Assembly: GCF_028640845.1 (NCBI RefSeq)
Contig: NC_080540.1
Coordinates: 217,745,800 to 217,809,799 of the forward strand
DNA from: Ahaetulla prasina
Taxonomy: Eukaryota > Chordata > Lepidosauria > Squamata > Colubridae
Length of the DNA stretch: 64,000 nucleotides
Direction: 5' to 3'
The position numbers and the translations under genes are program-made. Within the stretch, counting starts at the first letter, position 1. Each line of letters begins with the position of its first letter. The notes below the pieces were generated by a model. That model saw nothing but the letters and a program-made list of their open reading frames with translations, made no database searches and was not told the DNA's origin. Of the stretch, positions 55,199-64,000 are shown piece by piece.

Positions 55199-55973
55199 CA
55201 GGTAGTTCACAACTTAACAACAGTTCATTGAGTGACCATTTGAAGTTACAACGGCACTGAAGAAAATGACTTATGACAATTTTTCACACTTACAACTGTT
55301 GCAGCATTCCCATGGTCACGTGATCAAAATTCAGGTGCTTGGCAACTGACTCATAGTTATAACAGTTGCAGTATCCCATGTGATCTTTCTTTGCAACCTT
55401 CTGACAAGAAAACTCAATGCAGAAGCCAGATGTCAAGGAATAATGTCAAGGTTCCAGAAAAACCTCTTCTGCATAAAAACTCAGAAGCCATTGTTTTCAG
55501 AGTTCTTTACTAGCATGAGGAAACTGGCACACGATGAGTGAAATTCCAAAACTGAACTTCCGGATTCTTTTCCCAGTTATACAAACCCCAAGAGTCCCAC
55601 CCCCCTGACCCCTTTGATGGTCACATGGTCCCACGTTCTCCCAGTTCATTTGAATATCTTCTCGCCACTCTTCCTGCAGATGTGAACACCATCCGACCTT
55701 GACCGTTTGAAGAATGTTACCATACCCCTCAGCCCCCCTTCTTCCCCTCAGGGGAAAAATGTGGCAGGGTCTGGAAACCTAAAGTCTAGTATGGTTTCCA
55801 GGCCTGACACCAGATTCACTTAACAAATGTCTTACTAATTTAACAATTTCAGCGATTCACTTAACAACTGTGGCACAAAAGGTTGTAAAATCTGGCAAAA
55901 CTCACTTAACAAAAGTCTCACTCCACAACAGAAATTTTGGGCTCAATTGTGGTCATAAGTCAAGGACTATCTG
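55199..55973. mobile_element. MITE family F, split by a solo LTR
   Basis: Ends are CAGGTAGTTCACAACTTAAC and GTCATAAGTCAAGGACTATCTG. The left body runs to 55430 and resumes at 55810, in phase with the copy at 53657. The intervening 379 bp is a solo LTR plus its duplicated target. Confidence 0.8.
55431..55809. mobile_element. Solo LTR inside MITE F
   Basis: Begins TGTCAAGGAATAATG and ends TTCCAGGCCTGACA, giving TG...CA termini. The 5-bp direct duplication ccaga is at 55426-55430 and 55810-55814. No internal retroviral or Gypsy sequence is present, so it is what LTR-LTR recombination leaves behind. Family and orientation are undetermined. It is not related to the Gypsy-1/2 or Gypsy-3 LTRs by eye. 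Confidence 0.75.
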
Positions 55974-56134
55974 TGTATCATCTAAGGCTGTTCATCATTA
56001 AAGGTCTTGGTAATTGCTCTGGATACAAATTCTTGGTGCTGGCACATACTGTATGTCAGATTCTCTCTTTCACTCACTCTCATTCACTCACTCACTCATT
56101 CTCACACTGTTCTCCCTTATCTGGCATTCCTTTT

Positions 56135-56720
56135 ATATATACACACATATATTTATAAACAAACAAACATTTAATACATCAGTCATTCCTTCCATGTGAC
56201 AACTCGGTGTTTTCTTCTTTCTTCATTTCAATTTAATCTATTACAATTTTTTCACAAGTAGAATAGTCTAATTATACAATTTTCTTACATAACTATCGAT
56301 TGCTTAGCTATATCTTTTTTCTAACCAATGGTGAAATTGATCCCATATCTTTAAAAATTTTGAATCCTCTCTTTCTTTGATCATCAAAGTTAATCTATTC
56401 ATTTCTGCACAATCTAAAAATTTTTTAGCAACTTCTCCTTCCAGGGGTATTTTCTCTGTGTTCCAGTTTTGTGCAAAAACAATTCTTGCTGCTGCTATAA
56501 TCAAATAAATATTTTCTTTACTGGTTTTTTTCTGGGAGGATACCCAATAGGAACACCTCCGGTTTTAAATCAGTGTGTTGTTGGGTCATTTCTTCTAACC
56601 ATAGTTATATTTTATTCCAAAATTTTTTAGCTTCTGAGCATGTCCACTACATATGATAATAAGATCCTGGTAACTGGTGACATTTCCAACATTTGGCTGA
56701 TTATCTGGCATATCTTTTTG
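56135..56720 (-). pseudogene. L1-type LINE ORF2 C-terminus, minus strand
   Basis: Minus-strand pieces are QPNVGNVTSYQDLIIICSGH, AQKLKNFG, IIAAARIVFAQNWNTEKIPL and EVAKKFLDCAEMNRLTLMI followed by KIWDQFHHWLE. They match the C-terminal region of L1-type ORF2, including the degraded CxxC finger (the Cys positions read VGNV). Stops and frameshifts occur near 56590 and 56505. A 3' UTR of about 160 bp follows to about 56135. Confidence 0.8.
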
Positions 56721-57035
56721 CTCTGGCTCCCAGCTGCAGATACAACTGGAACACTGATGGTTGCTTAGAACTCTCTGGATAGACAGGGTCATTGCAAAGA
56801 AAAGTGGGATGCAAAAGAATTTTTTAAAAATCCCCTTCAGGAAAGGATTGGAGCTGGCCTGCAGAGAGTGGGAGAGAAAACTAAGGCGTTAGCATATTCC
56901 TCTTTTCCATCAAAGGTATTTTAGTCCTTAAACTAGTAAGCTAGATAGGAAACATAGGCATTTTCTCCTAAAAAGTAGGAAGTAGAGAAGTGAAAACTTA
57001 AATTAAGAATATCTCCATTTCTCTCCACCAGAAAT
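56721..57035. other. No gene seen
   Basis: Short stretch between the L1 fragment and a SINE 3' end. Nothing recognised. Confidence 0.4.
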
Positions 57036-57170
57036 CTGAGGACCCAAATTGTTGGGGGCAATAAGTTGACTTTGTATATAAATATACAAATAGGATGAAG
57101 ACTATTGCTAACATAGTGTAAACCGTCCTGAGTCTTCGGAGAAGGGTGGGATATAAATGCAAATTTAAAA
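57036..57170 (+). mobile_element. tRNA-derived SINE 3' part, plus strand
   Basis: GAGGACCCAAATTGTTGGGG to GTCCTGAGTCTTCGGAGAAG, with an A-rich tail at 57160-57177. It is the 3' half of the SINE type at 2925 and 4652. The tRNA-like head is missing. Confidence 0.75.
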
Positions 57171-57177
57171 AAAAATA

Positions 57178-58422
57178 TCCAAGATGCTAGGATTGGAGCA
57201 ACCCTTAATAGTAGAAGTCACTTTGATTTAAGGGAAGATTTCTTAGTCACTAAATATGATATTGTCCCTTCCTACCCATATATTTTATTATGCTAGGAAG
57301 CACTAAAGGTCTTACTTTAAAAATTCTTCTCATTATGCTACTGAGGTTCTGAATTGCACGTCAGAGCCGAAGCTCTACAGTAGAATTTGAATCAGGAACA
57401 GGATGCATTAGACACCTCCATATGCCACAAGTGAATTATTAACCATTCCAAATTATCCATTTTACTCTGTGTTAGAAGCTGATGCCCAACCTTACCAGAA
57501 ATATTTTGGAAAAGAGTATTAACCACTGTGGGGTGTGTAATTTGGTTAAGCCTGCAACAGACCATCTGAAATGAGCCATATTTCATTCCCTGTTAATGAC
57601 CCCAGGTTTCATATAAGCTTCACCTGTTCACATGGAAAGCAGGAAGGTTTTGAGGACTTTCAAATGCTACAACTCAATTCTACAACTTGAAAATCCCTGC
57701 ATTGGTTTCTATGAAATTTGGAGTTTCATCATCTCATAATTATCTAATGCTTTCTGCATATTCTGTTCCATTCCTAACACACCCACACTGTTACATTTTC
57801 TCCCTGCTGAATAATGAGCTAATGAAGCTCTAGGATTTCCTAGTAACATTCAGGAATTGGGACCAAATTAGGATAAATTACCACTGGAGTCATCACCAAG
57901 TGAGCTGGGCTGCTTTCTGAACTACATATCCAATTGCTCTGTGAATTGGGCAGTTTTGCATAGAGTCTCTACTTTTTAGAAGAGTGCAAAAATCGGGGGA
58001 AAGTATAAAAAGTTGTCTCCAAGCATTTCGAATGACAGGTAAAACTTCAGTCTAAGAAGCTGGCCTTGCCAAATTAGTTTTTGGAATACAGCAGCTGTAT
58101 TTCTTTAGGAAATAAGGAAATGATAGACCCATAGTCAATTATTTATCTGTTACATTTCCAATCTCAAAATATTGGAAAGAGAAAAATCTACAGGACAGTC
58201 GTTTTTTTACTAGGACCTGAAACTTGGTTTACATCAAATTCTGTCCCACCACAAAAATACTGGGTTTTAAACACTGGGTATTTCTGATGTGAATGTGTGT
58301 GCATGGGTATTGGTTATCTACTGCAGCTACATTCCTATTATTTTATTATAATTACAAATTCCCAGTATTAGGTGAGGAAGACACATTGCCAATTAAGCAA
58401 GCTGACAACTGGCTACCAGATA
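57178..58422. other. No gene seen
   Basis: AT-rich, nothing recognised. Confidence 0.42.
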
Positions 58423-58850
58423 ATTTATTTATTTATTATTTATTTTTATTTATTTATTTATTTTGTCACACAGTATATATAAGCATAAGCATGTAATAAC
58501 TATACAATATATAAGCATATATATAAGTATGAGTATGTACTAACTATATTAATTGGATATAATGAAAGGAAACAATAGGACAGGAACGGAAGGCACTCTT
58601 ATGCTCTTATGCATGTCCCTTACATATCTCTTAGAAATGGGGTGATGTCAATAGTAGACAGTTTTTGGTTGAAGCTTTGGGGATTATGGGAAGAGACAGA
58701 ATCAGGTAGTTTATTCCAAACATTAACAACTTTGTTACTGAAGTCATATTTTCTGCAATCGAAATTGGAGCGGTTAACATTAAGCTTAAATCTATTGTGT
58801 GCTCATGTATTGTTGCAATTGAAGTCTGATTAATTGAATTAAGGAAGTCT
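58423..58850 (-). mobile_element. CR1 LINE 3' region, minus strand
   Basis: (TTTA)n tail at 58423-58462, then ACAGTATATATAAGCATAAG and the reverse of a CR1 ORF2 C-terminal region (GAAATGGGGTGATGTCAATA, TTCTGCAATCGAAATTGGAG). On the minus strand the latter encodes the RNRSNFDCRKYDFSNKVVN-like end of the RT. Frameshifted. Confidence 0.78.
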
Positions 58851-60284
58851 GGGAAGACTAGTTTTGCTCAACAACACCTTTTTCCCCTTTCTCCACTTTT
58901 TTTTTTTAACAAAATCTGTTTTCTTCCTGTTTTTTAGTCTACTTGCAAACTACTGGCACTGAAAATGGATTTGAAATAGCCCTTTAGATACTGATGGCTG
59001 TTCAGAAGCATGCAACAAGACTGAAATTAAGTTCAAAGAAATGCTGATTAATCTAAAGTACACTGATTTCCTGAAGTGACACAGGTTCAAAGCCATATAT
59101 GCCAGATTTCTTCTCCTTCCAGAACTATAATCAAATGGTTTTAGGACAGATTGCCATCCAAAATGGTGAATACTTTGATCACACAATTTCTTGAAGATCA
59201 AAGATTGATACATGTTACAGGTAAATAGGCCTGAGCATGATGCAAAAATAGAATCTGTGCTCTTAACTGTGTTTTGAGTCCTATGATGTGTCATTTGAAT
59301 GTGGTAATCTTCCTCACAATCCTTTTGACATGGCTTTGTTTCTGAATTTTTAAAACTGTTTAGAGCTGAAACAAAACTATTAGGGTTTAATTCTTTGAAC
59401 ATTCATTGAGGGGGAGGGGGAAAATAAGCCATTGTCCTTCAGAAGAATTATTTGCCCTCAGTGACATAATCAAATCTATATAGTACAATGGTTTTGTTGT
59501 CACTGCATAAATCCTGGCTGGCTAATATAACTAGCTGATAATTTCTTACTTATTTCCCTTGATATATATTGTCTTTATTTATTCATTATTCTAGAAAGGA
59601 AAAAAAATAGCATCTAAGGTTAACAACAACTCTGACCCAAATACTTAATAAATAATGTCAATATTAAAGTGTATTTTGAGGGAAACCATTCTGCTATCTC
59701 TGATGCCCATGGGAAGAAATTAAAAATATATTATTATCTCACCTAGCTTGAACATATATATAATGTCTCATGGACGTACAAAGGGACAGGTTTTTGAACA
59801 TGTTGCTGTAACTGCCATCTTGACTTTTTTTTTTCACCCCATTGGCTGCTGCAATAATGATGAACATATGTGTGTCATAGGTGACACGCTATGTCCTTTT
59901 TGATGCTATGCCCAGTCTCTGGTCCCTATGGAAGTTGCACAAAATGGTCCTGCACTCAAGCAGCCTCTGAAGCCCCCCAAAAGCATGCGAAAATGGTATA
60001 TATTTTCTCATCTTTTTCAGAGATTGCAAGACCATGCAAGAGATTATCAAAAATTTCTAGGCCTCTTGTTACCTGGAGCTGCCTTGGATAGACATTTCAA
60101 AAAATATTTACAATTATATAAGCATTTATTTATTGAATAATAAATTTAAAGTCTACTGGATTGGTAAATAACTCAAGGTTGCTAATCCTTCAAACAAAAG
60201 AGAATATATGTAATATGTAAGTCCTTGGGTTCTTAGAGTGTGACTGTTGCTAATCCTTACCTTTCCTGGTAATAAATATAACAT
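58851..60284. other. No gene supported
   Basis: No recognised repeat. A 150-codon minus-strand open run (58950-59402) and a 70-codon plus-strand run (59928-60140) have no recognisable domain. They are discussed separately. Confidence 0.4.
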
Positions 60285-60850
60285 AGAACATAGAATAATA
60301 GGGCTGAAAAGACCTAAGAGGTTTTCTAGTCCAACCCCTGCACAAGGCAGGAGACCTTATACCCGTGATGGTGAACCTATGGCATGCGTGCAGAGGTGGC
60401 ACACAGTGCCCTCTCTGTGGGTACGTGAGCCATCACCCCAGCTTGGCTCTGCTGGGCATGCGCGAGTGCCTCCCGCCAGCCAGCTGGTCTCTGGGTTTCT
60501 GCCGTGCATGCACAGGTGGGCGGGGTACATGCGCAGGGCCATGTGTGCATGCATGGGGGCACACGCAGGATGGCACACAGGTGCGAGGATGGAGGCACAT
60601 GTGGGGAGTTGCACACGCAAAATTAATTGGATTTGGGGGAGTTCAGGCACCACGCATGTGCGCTTTGGGCACTCGGTTTGGAAAAGGTTAGCCATCACTG
60701 CCTTATACCATCCCAGACAACTGGTTGTCCAGTCTATTTTTGAAAGCCTCCAGTGATGGAGCACCCACAATTCTAGGAAGCAAGTTATTCCATTGATTAA
60801 TTGTTCTTACTGTCAGAATTTTTTTCCTTACTCCTAGGTTGGATGGAACC
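60285..60850 (-). mobile_element. CR1 3' region, minus strand, split by hAT
   Basis: TTTTCTAGTCCAACCCCTGC (60321-60340), GCACAAGGCAGGAGACC, then after the hAT CCTCCAGTGATGGAGCACCC (60749-60768) and AACCTAGGA, the conserved 3' region of CR1. Confidence 0.8.
60363..60700. mobile_element. hAT MITE, family D, inside CR1
   Basis: Starts CCGTGATGGTGAACCTATGG and ends AAAAGGTTAGCCATCACTG. The perfect 8-bp duplication ccttatac is at 60355-60362 and 60701-60708. GC-rich interior with many GCATGC/GTGCATGC motifs. Confidence 0.9.
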
Positions 60851-60889
60851 TAGGAAACTAACAATGGATGGAAACTAACAATGGATGGA

Positions 60890-61106
60890 AACTAACCAAG
60901 GAGAGAAGCAGCATAGAGCTAAGGAGAAATTTCCTAATGGTGAGAGCAATTAACCAATGGAATGGCTTGGCTTCAGAAGTTCCATCACTGGGGGCTTTCA
61001 AAAAGAAATTAGATAGCCATATATCAGAAATGGTATCCGGCTCAAGAAGGGATTTGGACTAGAAGACCTCCAAAGGTCCTTTCTAACTCTGTTATTCTAT
61101 GTTCTT
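60890..61106 (+). mobile_element. CR1 3' end, plus strand
   Basis: The CR1 3' end in sense orientation: GAGAAATTTCCTAATGGTGA, CCAATGGAATGGCTTGGCTT, then GGACTAGAAGACCTCCAAAG, ending GTTATTCTATG. It faces the copy at 60285-60850, forming an inverted pair. Confidence 0.82.
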
Positions 61107-61861
61107 TTTTTCACATCTCTGGGAATATTACCAGCAAATGTACCAGTGGAGAATATCTATTTGTTTTCGTTCTCTAGATGTTCCTGATTCCAGCTCTCAT
61201 TTTTCCTCACTGTGATAACCAGAACTGATGAGAGTTGATTTGACAACATCTGGAGGTTTATAGGTTTAGATTAACACACACAAAAAAACCCTGTCTAATG
61301 TTAAGGTTGCTTGGACGTTAAATCTACAAGAGGTTTTTCTGAAGACGTGTATACTTGCAGAGATCTATTTATAATATCAAAATAACATCACAACTATGCA
61401 GTATGACGGACTGCAGGGCTGGCGCAATGTGTAACATGTTCACACTGGCGTAATAGGACTGGATGTTTTGTTAATATGATTTATTGAGTTAGGGATTTTT
61501 TGTATTCACTGTGAGTTGTATTGTGTTGGGGGGTGTGCACTGAGGGAGCTCAACCAATTTCATTGTACATATGTTGTTCCCTGACAATAAAGATTTTTTT
61601 GGGGGGAGATTGGACCTTTTACTCTCTGTGTGTTGGCCCATTCTAGAGATCTAATTAGTTTTCACTCACGTACTAGTATAGTCTTTCAATGTATTTTTTT
61701 TATAGCCAAAACTCCTTAAGAGTCATCCTTTATTATGGAGTTTTATTGCATTTTATTTAATTTGTTTCAATATGTAATATTTGTTTCAGTTTTTTACCCC
61801 TTGAGCATCAGTTTTTGTTGGAAGACATCATCATTATCATCTTTAGCAACAGCAATGGCAC
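61107..61861. other. No gene; possible CR1-like 3' end
   Basis: A CR1-like 3' terminus (CAATTTCATTGTACATATGT, then CCTGACAATAAAG) lies at about 61555-61595, plus strand. Otherwise nothing was recognised. Confidence 0.45.
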
Positions 61862-62085
61862 TTAAACCTTTATACAGCTTCATAATGCTTTACAGCCCTC
61901 TCTAAGTGGTTTACCGAGTCAGCATATTGCCCTCAACAATCTGGCTCCTCATTTTACCCAACCTCAGAAGGATGGAAGGCTGAATCAACCTGGAGCCTGG
62001 TGAGATTCAAACTGCCAAATTGCAGGCAGTCAGCAGAAGGTAGCCTGCAGTACTGCATTCTAACCACTGCGTCACCACGGCACAA
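61862..62085 (-). mobile_element. tRNA-derived SINE, minus strand
   Basis: GCTTTACAGCCCTCTCTAAG to ACCACTGCGTCACCACGG. On the minus strand it has the head CCGTGGTGACGCAGTGGTTA (A box) and a B-box-like segment, then the GACTCAGCC-type body. It matches the SINE at 6063-6297. Confidence 0.8.
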
Positions 62086-63280
62086 TTTAGGCTGTAAATT
62101 GGTTCTCAGATGAGGTAAGGCTCCTTTCACTAAAAAGGAATATGAGAAGGATAACCCTGCAAGAATGCGTAGCAAATGTGGCATCGGGTGTAGGATTCTT
62201 AGTATACTGTGCTCTGCCTTGCTGGTTTAATAGGAAAACATTCTATTATATCTGTCAGCCTCTGCAGTTTATGGTTCAGTGAGATGTGATGATGGCAAGC
62301 CAATTTGTTTAAACCCAGTCCTGTATGAAATTGGGAATGAAGCCATTTTTAAGAATAAAAAGAAAAATAGATAAAGGACCTGAAGTGTACTATCATCCCC
62401 CATGGCTCAACAGTCTGTATTTTGTTGTCAAAATAGCATTCGTACCTAATTTGACTTTCCTTCCAGAAATATGCTTAGTAGTAAGAAAAGTGCATGGAGA
62501 AATAACTATTGGGGGGGATAGATTCTGCTCCCTTCTCAACACATCCTTTTGCTATTAAAATACTATCATTTTTTTTTTTGGTCTGCACTTGATGATCTGT
62601 AGTTGAACTTAATTGCTCTTGCAATGAATGTCTGCTTTTCTTTTTCCCCCTCTGAGAATTTCATAGGCAAACTAAAGGTTTCCTGTTAAAAACTTAACCA
62701 ACTAGAGTAGACACTGATTCTAATTTTACTCCTTGGATACATTTTTTGCTTTTCTTTCGGCTTGTGAGTAAGTTTTGGTGGCTATTGCTGGCTCGTGAAT
62801 TTTGTTTTTTGCTCTGGTGTGGCGCCAAGATTATTGACTTTGTTGTATGTATTAAAACCTTTAGCTGCCAAAAGAACAAATAGTTAAATTATTAACATAA
62901 TTTGGGCAGCACAAAGCTTTTGAAAAGCACTTAGAGAAGTGATTGGTGAGTGAAATATCCATTCTTCAAATGCTGAAGCAATTGCATTCTTCTAAAAATT
63001 TGATGGGGCTCCTTTGAGAATTTTCTCAGATTCTGTTTGCGTGCCAACCAGTTTTTTGTTTTTTTCTTTTTCAACAGAAATTTCTACAGAAATGTTCAAT
63101 GTGCATCTGAAAGTCTTCAGGGAAAGAACTGTTTCTGCACATTATGAAGGCACTCAGAGAGAGTTACAGTGAACTTTTTAAAGGACAAAATCCCATAGCA
63201 TTTCAAGGAGGGATGCCAACCTGAAACTGAAATTACGTAAGAGGAAAAAAAAGAATTATGGATGGTTTAGAGTTAGCGCA
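62086..63280. other. No gene seen
   Basis: AT-rich, nothing recognised. Confidence 0.42.
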
Positions 63281-63369
63281 AGGAAGAAGACGGGGTAAAT
63301 TCTTGCCCCTGTCCAACAACACAACTGTTCCCAGGCTGCTATATCCAATCCCAGTTAAAAATCTATGTC

Positions 63370-64000
63370 ATCAGAATCAGGAAATATTTTTTTGGCCAGC
63401 ACCAGACATGGTCGATTTTTTAAAACAGCAAAAAACATCATTTTCAAGCATGAAATATCGCCTCAAATCTGAGTGGAATTGGACCTGGTTGCTGTTTATA
63501 AAAATCAACCATATTTGATGCAAGGCGAAGAAAATTCCTGATGTTGGGGTCAAGGACACCGGGGGAGGGGAGGGGTGGGGGGGCAGGACACCATTTATTT
63601 TTTTACCAGAATGCTAAAATTGATGCCTGCATGAGAAGTCTGGGTTGATTTGATGCTAAAAAAAATGGTGCTGGTTGCTCTTTCTAATAATCTACCAAAT
63701 TTGGTCCCCAGCGAAGAAAATTCCTGATGCCTGGGTCAGGGACATGAGGGGGAGGTGGGCAGGACACCAAAAAGTTTTTTCAACCCAAATGCTAAAACGG
63801 GACACTGAGACATCATTCGGGGTGGAATTTCATTCTTAAAATGGGGCTGGTTGCTGTTTTCAAAAATTGACCATGTCTGATGTCCAGCGAGAATATTCAG
63901 GATGGAATTAATTCTTTAAAATGGTGCTGCTTGCTGTTTTTTTAAAACATATTTGATCCCTGGCGAAGAAAATTCCTAATGCGAGGTTCAGCGATGCAGG
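63370..64000. repeat. Degenerate tandem array, unit about 180 bp, runs off the edge
   Basis: The motif GCGAAGAAAATTCCTGATG recurs at about 63526, 63708, 63888 (diverged) and 63962. It is preceded each time by GCTGGTTGCTGTTTT...ATATTTGATG-type sequence (63487, 63670, 63847, 63925). Between the first three the period is about 180 bp. The last step is about 75 bp. An inverted partial copy (CAGGAAATATTTTTTTGGCC to AAACAGCAAAAAACA) lies at 63378-63435. The array is not complete in the window. Confidence 0.7.

Noticed and set aside
58950..59402. 150-codon minus-strand frame with several Cys/His
   Set aside because: The Cys and His are not spaced as any finger I know. Low-GC chance frame is the simpler reading.

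Overview
This is vertebrate, almost certainly squamate and probably advanced-snake, non-coding DNA. The evidence is the repeat content: Sauria-type tRNA SINEs with an ACCTTT-type tail, CR1 LINEs whose 3' ends run into (ATTCT)n/(AATAG)n microsatellites, long (GATA)n tracts, R4/Dong-like LINEs in TAA repeats, a SPIN-type hAT element and many palindromic hAT MITEs. I recognise no host protein-coding gene, tRNA, rRNA or CRISPR. Every coding region I can identify is a decayed transposable-element gene. Family names come from remembered consensus features, not from a search.

Layout. 1-10.4 kb: AT-rich sequence with hAT MITEs (419-545, 1892-2206, 4444-4983), SINEs, a CR1 split by a younger LINE (6472-7175), and two copies of a small inverted-repeat retroelement with target-site duplications. 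10.475-18.479 kb: a tandem duplication of about 4 kb with 4-bp microhomology at its junctions. The second copy has lost about 364 bp and has a different tetranucleotide block. 18.5-25.8 kb: two R4/Dong-like LINEs on the minus strand separated by (ATT)n tracts, the second split by a whole but broken Gypsy element (Gypsy-1, 20198-24671). 25.8-39.5 kb: a SINE, MITEs, a SPIN-like element nested in an older hAT (27105-27774), Sauria SINEs, CR1 3' ends and microsatellites. 39.5-49.5 kb: Gypsy-2 (39755-43636, plus strand, 3' end missing), abutting a second Gypsy lineage, Gypsy-3 (43637-48989, minus strand, chromodomain integrase, about 0.5-kb LTRs), which abuts an L1 reverse-transcriptase fragment. 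49.5-64 kb: more CR1, L1, hAT and MITE copies, a solo LTR inside a MITE, and a degenerate tandem array of about 180 bp period running off the right edge.

The genes do not form a host pathway. Gypsy-1 and Gypsy-2 keep Gag zinc knuckles, an aspartic protease, RT-RNase H and integrase in Ty3/Gypsy order, but with many frameshifts. Gypsy-2 retains an uninterrupted integrase core with D35E spacing. Gypsy-3 has YLGD in place of YxDD at the RT active site. I found no convincing undescribed host system. The observations most worth following are the tandem duplication, the R4/TAA nesting, the SPIN-like element with three internal modules of about 90 bp, the Gypsy-2/Gypsy-3/L1 junction, and the terminal tandem array.
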